Source: Cytophagales bacterium
Lineage (GTDB): Bacteria > Bacteroidota > Bacteroidia > Cytophagales > UBA9547
Assembly (NCBI GenBank): GCA_025360395.1
Contig: JANYCH010000235.1
Coordinates: forward strand, 1 to 19,043
Direction: 5' to 3'
DNA length: 19,043 bases
In this document: in pieces, positions 1 to 6,767 of the stretch
Numbering within the stretch: the stretch's first letter is position 1
Layout of the letters: each line of letters starts with the position of its first letter
The notes under the pieces: generated by a model
The model's database searches: none
What the model was told of the DNA's origin: nothing
The model's input: only the letters and a program-made list of their open reading frames with translations
Translations under genes and position numbers: made by a program

Positions 1-716
1 TGATGGAAAACCGCATCAAACCTCGTGTCAAAGAAATCTTCGAAGGCAAGGATGTAAAGATAAAATACACGGGAACCACTCTCCTATTCATAAAAGGAAC
101 ACAGTATCTTATTGACGATTTGTCGAGCAGCTTGTTTTATGCCTTTTTGCTGATTTCTCTAATGATGGCCTTAATTTTCACGGATCTGAAAATTATCCTG
201 ATCTCTGTAGTACCAAACATCATCCCTATTATTATGACAGGCGGTGTCATGGGCTTGTTGAACATTCCTTTAAAACCGAGTACAGCATTGACATTCAGTT
301 TGGCATTTGGTATTTCAATTGACAGTACTATCCATTTTCTCAGCAAATACAAACAAGAACTCGAATTGTGCAAAGGCGATTACCTAAAGGCAATATTGCT
401 TAGCATAAGGGAAAGCGGCATAAGCATGATTTATACGTCGCTGGTGTTGTTTTTTGGCTTTGTTATTTTTGCTTTCTCAGAATTTGGGGGAACAATTGCC
501 TTAGGGGTTTTAACATCGTTAACCTTGTTCTTTGCATTATTTACAAATCTTGTCTTGCTGCCTTCGCTTTTAATCACCTTCGACAAAAACCGGTTGAAAC
601 CTAAATCGACAAAGAAAGGACTTTTTGGACTTACAAGGGAACAGATAAAAACAAGGATAAACGAATTAAAAAGCAATCGAGTTTCCAGAAGGGCAGACAG
701 GAATAAGGTGAATTAA
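1..716 (+). CDS. RND/MMPL-family transporter, C-terminal part (5' end outside window)
   Basis: The reading frame is already open at the first base (codons in phase with position 3), so the ATG at 3 is probably internal and the gene starts before the window. The visible part of about 237 residues has five or six hydrophobic helices, roughly at residues 42-60, 62-86, 94-115, 140-160 and 165-195. Between them is the segment FGISIDSTIHFLSKY, which matches the conserved 'G-(I/V)-x-x-D-x-x-I-H-(F/L)' stretch in the second membrane half of MMPL/RND exporters. A basic cytoplasmic tail of about 40 residues follows. In this family such proteins export lipids or hydrophobic compounds across the inner membrane by proton motive force. 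The substrate cannot be told from this fragment. The next gene is convergent and a hairpin terminator lies between them. Confidence 0.8.
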   Translation, partial: MENRIKPRVKEIFEGKDVKIKYTGTTLLFIKGTQYLIDDLSSSLFYAFLLISLMMALIFTDLKIILISVVPNIIPIIMTGGVMGLLNIPLKPSTALTFSLAFGISIDSTIHFLSKYKQELELCKGDYLKAILLSIRESGISMIYTSLVLFFGFVIFAFSEFGGTIALGVLTSLTLFFALFTNLVLLPSLLITFDKNRLKPKSTKKGLFGLTREQIKTRINELKSNRVSRRADRNKVN

Positions 717-796
717 TATTACCATCAATTCTATAATGAATTGCTTTTTATCTACAAAAAAATAATATAATTTTTGGAACATTTAAAATATGGTAC

Positions 797-834
797 AAAA
801 AAGCCTTCTGATTTGTTTCAGAAGGCCTTTTACT
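797..834. terminator. Bidirectional hairpin terminator between the RND gene and ahcY
   Basis: An 8-bp perfect stem GCCTTCTG/CAGAAGGC (803-810 with 819-826) encloses an 8-base loop. Six A residues precede it (a T-run when read on the minus strand, just beyond the ahcY stop) and CTTTTACTTTCTTT follows it on the plus strand. It therefore can stop ahcY transcription and, less strongly, transcription from the transporter gene. Confidence 0.8.
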
Positions 835-852
835 TTCTTTCTTAAGAATAAG

Positions 853-2160
853 TTAGTATCTGTACTGATCCATTTTGTAAGGACCATTCACATCAACACT
901 AATGTAAGAAGCTTGTTCTTTAGTCAAAACATCAAGTTCAACACCGATTTTTTTCAAATGCAGCCTTGCAACTTTTTCATCAAGGTTTTTAGGAAGAACA
1001 TATACTTTGTTATCATATTTTTCACTATTTGCCCAAAGCTCAAGTTGAGCGATAACCTGGTTTGTGAAAGACGATGACATTACAAAAGATGGGTGGCCCA
1101 TTGCACAGCCAAGGTTTACCAAACGGCCTTCAGCTAATACTAATACGTCTTTACCTTCAATTGTATATTTATCCACCTGAGGTTTGATTTCAACTTTCGT
1201 GTTACCGTAGTTATTGTTTAACCAAGCCATGTCAATTTCAGTATCGAAGTGACCGATATTGCAAACGATCGCTTTGTCTTTCATGGACCTGAAATGCTGC
1301 TCAGTAAGGATTCCACAATTACCAGTAGCGGTTACAAAAATATCAGCGATTTTAGCTGCATTTTCCATTTTCATCACCTGAAAACCTTCCATAGCCGCCT
1401 GAAGGGCACAAATAGGGTCAATTTCAGTTATGATAACACGAGCACCAGCACCAGCAAGAGATTTTGCAGAACCTTTACCTACATCACCGAAGCCAGCTAC
1501 TACAGCAACCTTACCAGCAAGCATCACATCTGTCGCACGACGGATAGCATCTACACAAGATTCTTTACAACCATAAAGATTATCGAATTTCGATTTAGTT
1601 ACAGAATCGTTAATGTTGATGGCTGGAATTGGAAGTTTACCATTTTTAACTCTTTCATAAAGACGGAGAACTCCAGTAGTTGTTTCTTCAGATATACCAC
1701 GTATAGCCGAAACCAATTCAGGATATTTATCTAAGACAAGATTTGTTAAGTCTCCACCATCATCCAGGATCATGTTGAGAGGCTTACGGTCTTCACCGAA
1801 AAACAATGTTTGCTCAATACACCAGTCAAATTCTTCTGCATTCATACCTTTCCAGGCATATACTGAAATGCCTGCTGCAGCAATTGCTGCAGCAGCATGA
1901 TCTTGGGTTGAGAAAATATTGCAGGATGACCATGTTACTTCTGCACCTAATTCAACCAATGTTTCAATTAAAACAGCAGTTTGAATAGTCATGTGAAGAC
2001 ATCCGGCAACACGCGCGCCTTTCAAAGGTTTGATTTTACTATATTCTTCACGAAGAGCCATTAAACCAGGCATTTCTGCTTCAGCTAATCCTATTTCTTT
2101 TCTTCCCCATTCTGCCAAAGCAATATCTTTGACTTTGTACTTTAAGTATGTCGCAACCAT
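853..2160 (-). CDS. ahcY: Adenosylhomocysteinase (S-adenosyl-L-homocysteine hydrolase)
   Basis: Cytoplasmic, NAD-dependent enzyme that reversibly splits S-adenosylhomocysteine into adenosine and homocysteine, removing the inhibitory by-product of SAM-dependent methylation. The 435 residues match the usual length. Expected active-site residues are present: H56 (CLHMT), D134 (LDDGGDLT), E159 (SEETTTG), K189 and D193 (TKSKFDN), and H304 (NIGHFDTEID). The NAD-binding Rossmann motif GFGDVGKG is at about 223-230. The C-terminus ends in the family-typical K-x-D-x-Y-R-Y. The ATG is preceded by a well-formed Bacteroidetes promoter. The gene is monocistronic: the upstream neighbour is divergent and a terminator lies just beyond the stop. 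Confidence 0.98.
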   Translation of the reverse strand: MVATYLKYKVKDIALAEWGRKEIGLAEAEMPGLMALREEYSKIKPLKGARVAGCLHMTIQTAVLIETLVELGAEVTWSSCNIFSTQDHAAAAIAAAGISVYAWKGMNAEEFDWCIEQTLFFGEDRKPLNMILDDGGDLTNLVLDKYPELVSAIRGISEETTTGVLRLYERVKNGKLPIPAININDSVTKSKFDNLYGCKESCVDAIRRATDVMLAGKVAVVAGFGDVGKGSAKSLAGAGARVIITEIDPICALQAAMEGFQVMKMENAAKIADIFVTATGNCGILTEQHFRSMKDKAIVCNIGHFDTEIDMAWLNNNYGNTKVEIKPQVDKYTIEGKDVLVLAEGRLVNLGCAMGHPSFVMSSSFTNQVIAQLELWANSEKYDNKVYVLPKNLDEKVARLHLKKIGVELDVLTKEQASYISVDVNGPYKMDQYRY

Positions 2161-2175
2161 TTTGTTAATTTTTTA

Positions 2176-2206
2176 CAAAGTTAATAACATCGCTTACAGA
2201 TTTCAA
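2176..2206 (-). promoter_or_regulatory. Bacteroidetes-type promoter of ahcY
   Basis: On the minus strand the -7 box TAACTTTG (2183-2176) fits the Bacteroidetes consensus TAnnTTTG, with TTG (2206-2204) 20 bases upstream as the -33 element. The box ends 15 bases before the ATG, so the leader should be only about 10 bases. Further upstream is an AT-only-arm inverted repeat AGATAAAT/ATTTATCT (2236-2243 and 2250-2257). The rest of the 266-base gap shows no clear promoter for the divergent gene. Confidence 0.6.
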
Positions 2207-2426
2207 CTAAATAAGATTTTGAATTATAGTCATTTAGATAAATAAGACAATTTATCTGTTATTCTAACTTATGGTTTTAATTTTAGTTTTTTTCTCTTTT
2301 CAATTATGCATTCTTGGTGACTAATAAAATCTTTTGTTTATTATTTATCGTAGTAGAGAGTATTATATTCTAATTACATTAATAAACCAGAATTTGTTGC
2401 TCTCTAACTGAATAAACATAACGAAA

Positions 2427-3791
2427 ATGAAAAATCTCCTTTTTTTTATTTTTGGTTTAAGCAATTACAACTTATTTGCAGCATGTCCAGCTATACCACC
2501 TGCTCCGGCTTTTCCAGCTTGCGGAACCCTTACCACCTTGCCAGCCGGTGGTGATTTAGGCTCAGGTGGAACTTTTGGTGTTGGCTGCGGACCAAGCCTC
2601 ACAATAGGAACAAATATTACTAATGGAAGCGTTACAACCAAAATTTATGTACTAAGTGGTCAGTCATTGACTATTGATGGAAATTTTAGTGCAACCAAAA
2701 TAAGTATTTATGTACAAACTGGTGCAACGCTTAATCTAAATGGCAATTTAGATGGTGGCGATTCATTATACATATATGGAACTATGAATCATTCCCTAAG
2801 TGGGACAGCAAGAGTTCAAAGTACTGGCACCACACTTTATATTGCTTCTACTGGTCTGTACAAGGCCACCACATTAGAAGTAAATAATTTCGGAACTATT
2901 GTAAATGAAGGTGCAGTATCAATTACTACTATTTCCCAATTTCAAAATAACGCACTATTTTGTAATAACAGGTCAGGTTGTCTTGATTTAGGATCTATGG
3001 TAACCAACAATGTTCCACCATCTGCTACAACAGGGTTTGTAACTGATGTATCGCCAGGATATATTATTTACAATTCAGCTTCGTGCCCAACACCAAATAA
3101 TGATTTTACAATAACCACAGCTTTAGACATTTGTGCGCCTAACATTGCGACAACAGGTCCTGGACATGTAGGTCCTTGTTCTAGATTTGGTTCCGCCACT
3201 AACATATATAATTCTTCAGCACCATGTAATACTAATGCAACCTGTACAAATTCAATAGCCTTACCAGTCTCACTTTCATTTTTTAAATCAGAATATACCA
3301 ATGAAGGAGTTATTTCTAAATGGGGTACCAATGATGCCAGGGATTCAGACCACTTTATTGTAGAGAGAAGCAAAAATGGAATTGACTGGATTCAAATAGG
3401 AACTGTTAAAACCAAAAATGAAAGAGGAAAATATAATGAATATTCGATCATTGACCAAGAACATTTTTCTGGGGGAATGTATTACCGACTATCTGAAGTG
3501 GATATCAAAGGAAGAACTACTAACTATTCAGTTGATTTCCTGGAAAACATTGCAAACTTAGATTTCTTCTCTATATATCCTAATCCTTCCAACAGCTCTT
3601 TTACAGTAAACGTTTGGGGAGATCACACTTCCTATAACTTTGAAATTGTGGATCTGGCAGGAAAGTCTATTGCACAATATGTCTTACAACAAGGACAAAA
3701 TAAAATAGAAGATAAATTACCAGCCGGTATGTACATTGCTAAACTAAAGGTTGAAAAAGACTATAAAATTCAACGTTTGGACATTCAGTAA
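2427..3791 (+). CDS. Secreted T9SS type A sorting-domain protein, beta-rich, function unknown
   Basis: A 454-residue exported protein. The N-terminus is a short, very hydrophobic signal peptide (residues 1-18 or 19, cleavage expected near FA-AC). Next comes a Pro/Gly/Cys-rich stretch (20-60). Residues about 60-190 contain short repeating strands of the kind xLxIxGN/xLxLNGN, suggesting a beta-solenoid or adhesin-like fold. A Cys-rich linker spans 215-275. Residues about 280-372 form a module common just before the sorting signal in Bacteroidetes (LPVSLSFF... FIVERSKNG... YYRLSEVDIKG). Residues 382-454 are a typical T9SS type A domain, starting YPNPS and ending with an amphipathic strand pair. 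It should cross the outer membrane through T9SS and be released or surface-attached. No catalytic residues are recognisable; an adhesion or structural role is a guess. Its stop codon lies one base from the stop of the convergent tgt. Confidence 0.88.
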   Translation: MKNLLFFIFGLSNYNLFAACPAIPPAPAFPACGTLTTLPAGGDLGSGGTFGVGCGPSLTIGTNITNGSVTTKIYVLSGQSLTIDGNFSATKISIYVQTGATLNLNGNLDGGDSLYIYGTMNHSLSGTARVQSTGTTLYIASTGLYKATTLEVNNFGTIVNEGAVSITTISQFQNNALFCNNRSGCLDLGSMVTNNVPPSATTGFVTDVSPGYIIYNSASCPTPNNDFTITTALDICAPNIATTGPGHVGPCSRFGSATNIYNSSAPCNTNATCTNSIALPVSLSFFKSEYTNEGVISKWGTNDARDSDHFIVERSKNGIDWIQIGTVKTKNERGKYNEYSIIDQEHFSGGMYYRLSEVDIKGRTTNYSVDFLENIANLDFFSIYPNPSNSSFTVNVWGDHTSYNFEIVDLAGKSIAQYVLQQGQNKIEDKLPAGMYIAKLKVEKDYKIQRLDIQ

Positions 3792-3792
3792 T

Positions 3793-4923
3793 TTACAATC
3801 TCTGACCTACTATCTTTACTGTTTTCTCCTTCCATTCTTTAAAATCTCCTGCTATTATATGTTCTCTTGCCTGATTCACCAGCCAGAGATACATAGAGAG
3901 GTTTTGAATGCTGGCTATTTGCCCGCCTAATAATTCATCGCTTGTGATAAGATGCCGTAAATAGGCTTTAGAATGATGCTGGCTTACATAACCATCTAAC
4001 CCTGGGTCTAAGACAGAAAAATCATTTTTCCATTTTTCATTTTTAATGTTAATTGTTCCCTGAGTAGTAAACATCATACCGTTACGTCCATTTCTGGTGG
4101 GCATTACGCAATCAAACATGTCAATGCCCAAAGCTATTGATTCGAGAAGATTAACCGGAGTTCCGACACCCATTAAATAGCGTGGCTTTTCTTTAGGTAA
4201 AATATTACAAACAATTTCGGTCATTGCATACATTTCCTCTGCCGGTTCTCCTACAGACAATCCTCCAATGGCATTTGCTTCACGATTGTACGATGCAATT
4301 GTTTCCGCAGACTGTATTCGCAAATCCTTGTATGTGCTTCCCTGTACGATTGGGAAAAGAGATTGTGAATACCCATATAAACCTTCAGTTTCATCAAAGC
4401 GTTTACAACACCTTCCCAACCAACGGTGGGTCATTTCCATACTTCTTTTGGCATACTGATATTCACAAGGGTAAGGCGTACATTCATCAAAAGCCATAAT
4501 GATGTCCCCACCAATGGCCCTTTGAACATCCATTACATTTTCAGGAGAAAAAAAATGCTTTGATCCGTCTATGTAAGATTTAAACCAAACTCCTTCTTCA
4601 GTGATCTTTCTTTGAGTCGCCAAAGAATAAACCTGATATCCACCACTATCTGTAAGAATAGGTTTATCCCAACCTATAAAGTTATGCAACCCTCCGGCAG
4701 TTTTAAGAAATTCCGGCCCTGGCCTTAAATAAAGGTGATACGTATTGCCAAGGATAATCTGAGCTTTTATATCATCCTTCAACTCCTTCATGTGCACACC
4801 TTTCACAGAACCTTTGGTTCCGACAGGCATAAAAATAGGAGTCTGTATACTTCCGTGATCGGTAAAAATAGTTCCGGCACGAGCTTTAGTCTGAGAATCA
4901 GAATGTGTTAAATCGAACTTCAT
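3793..4923 (-). CDS. tgt: tRNA-guanine (queuine) transglycosylase
   Basis: Exchanges guanine 34 of GUN-anticodon tRNAs (Asp, Asn, His, Tyr) for preQ1 in queuosine synthesis. The 376 residues cover the full TIM-barrel family length. Seen motifs: GTKGSVKG near 36-42; TDSGGYQVYS with the general base D92; MAFDECTP with the substrate-binding D146; GGLSVGEP at 220-227; and GIDMFDCVMPTRNGRNG with nucleophile D271. The usual zinc site is not intact: the C-x-C-x2-C part is absent (region 305-318 has no Cys), although the downstream His (H324, YLRHL) remains. I recall that Bacteroidetes Tgt proteins commonly lack these cysteines, so this is probably lineage-typical rather than damage. The start is the ATG 13 bases downstream of a TAACTTTG promoter box. 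Confidence 0.96.
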   Translation of the reverse strand: MKFDLTHSDSQTKARAGTIFTDHGSIQTPIFMPVGTKGSVKGVHMKELKDDIKAQIILGNTYHLYLRPGPEFLKTAGGLHNFIGWDKPILTDSGGYQVYSLATQRKITEEGVWFKSYIDGSKHFFSPENVMDVQRAIGGDIIMAFDECTPYPCEYQYAKRSMEMTHRWLGRCCKRFDETEGLYGYSQSLFPIVQGSTYKDLRIQSAETIASYNREANAIGGLSVGEPAEEMYAMTEIVCNILPKEKPRYLMGVGTPVNLLESIALGIDMFDCVMPTRNGRNGMMFTTQGTINIKNEKWKNDFSVLDPGLDGYVSQHHSKAYLRHLITSDELLGGQIASIQNLSMYLWLVNQAREHIIAGDFKEWKEKTVKIVGQRL

Positions 4924-4956
4924 TTGAATGTTATGGCAAAGTTATTCGTATTTTTG
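4923..4956 (+). promoter_or_regulatory. Putative promoter of the Nfu gene
   Basis: TTTG (4923-4926) and TATTTTTG (4949-4956) are separated by 22 bases and fit the Bacteroidetes -33/-7 pattern (TTTG...TAnnTTTG), about 50 bases before the ATG at 5009. It overlaps the tgt promoter box on the other strand, so the two divergent genes may compete for polymerase. Confidence 0.45.
4937..4944 (-). promoter_or_regulatory. Putative -7 box of the tgt promoter
   Basis: The minus-strand octamer TAACTTTG is identical to the ahcY -7 box and ends 13 bases before the tgt ATG. No convincing TTG -33 element is present at the normal spacing, so the call rests on the -7 box and its position. Confidence 0.45.
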
Positions 4957-5008
4957 AAACTGATACGAACCAAAAACTTTTAAACTTGTTTTATCTTAAA
5001 CACTTATA

Positions 5009-5587
5009 ATGGAAACTGAAGTAAAAAATGCGCCTGTAATAGTCTATACAGAATCAAACCCAAACCCCAATAGTCTTAAGTTTGTTGCAAATCTTGCGCT
5101 GTTACCTGATGCACAAAGTGTTGATTTCCCTGATGCAGCAAGTGCAGAAAACTGCCCTATTGCATTTGACTTATTCAGATTCAGTTTTGTAAGGAGGGTT
5201 TTTATTGCAGCGAACTTCATTACTGTCACCAAAGATGAAGGATCAGAATGGAATGACCTTGTTCCTCTGCTAAAACCATTTATCAAAGGGTGGCTGGAAG
5301 AAAAAAAACCTCTTTTTAAAGAAGAGTTTAAAAAAGAAACACTTGAAAACTTAACTGAAACCGAACAAAAAATACAAGTAGTTTTAGATGAATATATCCG
5401 ACCTGCGGTTGAGTCAGACGGAGGAAACATTACTTTTCATTCTTTCAAAGACGGTGTAGTGAAAGTGCAATTACAAGGATCCTGTAGTGGGTGCCCGTCG
5501 TCTACCTTAACTTTAAAAGCTGGTATTGAGAACCTTTTAACGAAATTAATACCTGAAGTAAAAAGCGTAGTAGCTGAAGGAATTTAA
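5009..5587 (+). CDS. Nfu/NifU-type iron-sulfur cluster scaffold or carrier protein
   Basis: A 192-residue cytoplasmic protein with two recognisable parts. Residues about 8-97 match the Nfu N-terminal domain (TESNPNPNSLKFV near the start, then a conserved FDLFRFSFVRRVFI stretch). Residues about 115-190 are the NifU C-terminal domain, with the C-x-x-C motif in GSCSGCPSS (C159 and C162) and the preceding RPAVESDGGNI signature. In this family a dimer holds a 4Fe-4S cluster between the two CxxC motifs and passes it to apo-enzymes. A charged Lys/Glu linker joins the domains. The arrangement resembles mitochondrial NFU1 and its bacterial relatives rather than NifU with an IscU domain. It is divergent from tgt, with an 85-base gap between the coding regions that holds both putative promoters. 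No suf or isc genes are visible here. Confidence 0.93.
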   Translation: METEVKNAPVIVYTESNPNPNSLKFVANLALLPDAQSVDFPDAASAENCPIAFDLFRFSFVRRVFIAANFITVTKDEGSEWNDLVPLLKPFIKGWLEEKKPLFKEEFKKETLENLTETEQKIQVVLDEYIRPAVESDGGNITFHSFKDGVVKVQLQGSCSGCPSSTLTLKAGIENLLTKLIPEVKSVVAEGI

Positions 5588-5659
5588 ACTTCTTATTGGT
5601 AAAACTTATTAGATGAATTGTTTTTGCAGAGAAATAATATAAATTTTTAAAGAAAATCT

Positions 5660-5667
5660 TACATTTG
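5660..5667 (+). promoter_or_regulatory. Possible -7 box for the coiled-coil gene
   Basis: TACATTTG fits TAnnTTTG and lies 38 bases before the ATG at 5706. No TTG is found at the correct distance upstream; the nearest TTTTTG is too far away. Weak call. Confidence 0.3.
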
Positions 5668-5705
5668 CAAAATATTAAGTTTTAATTCATTTAATTTTTA
5701 CTAAA

Positions 5706-6641
5706 ATGGCAACAACCACGGAAAATCAGAACAAGCAGGACGGATCTAAAAAAGACTTGTTTATTGACTTTATCATTATCCTTTTAGGTATTAACGGATA
5801 CCAGTATTATCTGAGCACCCAGGACAAAAAAGTAATCCATGAAAAAGTTGTTGCTATAGAAGAGAAAACTTCAGAAAATACCCAATTGATTGCCAGTATC
5901 GATTCGATGCAATCTGTAATAAAATCTCAGCAGGAAGAATACGAAAAACTAGGCATTGAGAAAAAAGACCTTGCGGAACTTAATGAAAAGTTAGAAAAGC
6001 AAAAAAGAGCCTTACAAGCAGATGCTGGCTACAAGAGAAAATATGTTAACGTTCAGAAACAACTTGATGAAATGAAAGCAATGTTGAGCGAAAACGGCGG
6101 AGAAATTGAAAAAATCAAAAAAGATCGTGACGATATGTTTGCTGCAAACACTGTTTTGAAAGAGGAAAAGGTTAAGCTTTCAGATTCTATAACCCAAATC
6201 GCCGCCAAAACATCTGTTTTAGAACAAAAAGTAAAACTTGCACAAAAGCTGATAGCATTAAATGTAAAAACAACTGTAATTACTAAGAAGAACAAAGAAA
6301 TTGACGAGTTGATTTACAAAGCCAAAAGCATTGACAAATTAAACATCAAATTTAATTACGCTGATAATAAAGTAGCTGAAATTGGCGGTCGTGTAATTTA
6401 CATTAGAATTTTAGAACCTGATGGAAACACCCTTACAGACGCCAGCGGTCCGGGCACTTTTAACTCTGAAGGCCAGGAAATAACCTACACACAGAAACAG
6501 GAACACTTATTTGATAATTCTCAAAAAACCATTGCTTTTTTAATTACGAAAACAGAAGGTGCTTACAAACCTGGTAAATATCTTGTTGAATTATACACAG
6601 ATGGGGACAAATGTGGTGAAGGCTCCTTTATGGTCAAATAA
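5706..6641 (+). CDS. Single-pass membrane coiled-coil protein, function unknown
   Basis: The 311-residue product has a short polar N-terminus (1-16), one hydrophobic helix (about 18-36, containing FIDFIIILLGINGYQYY), a long charged heptad-like region (about 40-205, rich in Glu, Lys, Leu and Gln) and a globular beta-rich C-terminal domain (about 212-311). The C-terminal part reads like a small beta-sandwich (RVIYIRILEPDGNTL... KYLVELYTDGDKCGEGSFMVK). There is no cleavable signal peptide; the N-terminus is probably cytoplasmic and the coiled coil and sandwich probably periplasmic. I recognise no named family and no enzyme motifs. The shape suggests a spacer or anchor holding a domain away from the inner membrane. 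It is a single gene with its own strong terminator, between the Nfu gene and rnr. Confidence 0.8.
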   Translation: MATTTENQNKQDGSKKDLFIDFIIILLGINGYQYYLSTQDKKVIHEKVVAIEEKTSENTQLIASIDSMQSVIKSQQEEYEKLGIEKKDLAELNEKLEKQKRALQADAGYKRKYVNVQKQLDEMKAMLSENGGEIEKIKKDRDDMFAANTVLKEEKVKLSDSITQIAAKTSVLEQKVKLAQKLIALNVKTTVITKKNKEIDELIYKAKSIDKLNIKFNYADNKVAEIGGRVIYIRILEPDGNTLTDASGPGTFNSEGQEITYTQKQEHLFDNSQKTIAFLITKTEGAYKPGKYLVELYTDGDKCGEGSFMVK

Positions 6642-6664
6642 TATAAAACAAAAATAAATATTGA

Positions 6665-6701
6665 ATAAAACCTGCCCTTTTTGGGCAGGTTTTATATTTT
6701 T
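6665..6701 (+). terminator. Strong intrinsic terminator of the coiled-coil gene
   Basis: A perfect 13-bp stem, ATAAAACCTGCCC (6665-6677) with GGGCAGGTTTTAT (6683-6695), closes a five-T loop and is followed by ATTTTTA. It lies 24 bases after the stop at 6641. Because the arms begin and end in A/T runs, it could also work in reverse. Confidence 0.9.
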
Positions 6702-6767
6702 ATAGAACTTCGTTCATTATTACAATTCCCCGTATAAACCAAAATAGCATAACTGACACCAGAACTT

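Noticed and set aside
1249..1734. 161-codon open frame on the plus strand inside ahcY
   Set aside because: Antisense to a perfectly conserved enzyme; the translation is Ser/Thr/Phe-rich with no domain pattern, so it is a shadow of the ahcY codons.
2161..2426. SAH- or SAM-type riboswitch ahead of ahcY
   Set aside because: The promoter box ends 15 bases before the ATG, leaving no room for an aptamer. The only hairpin (2236-2257) is AT-rich and upstream of the promoter.
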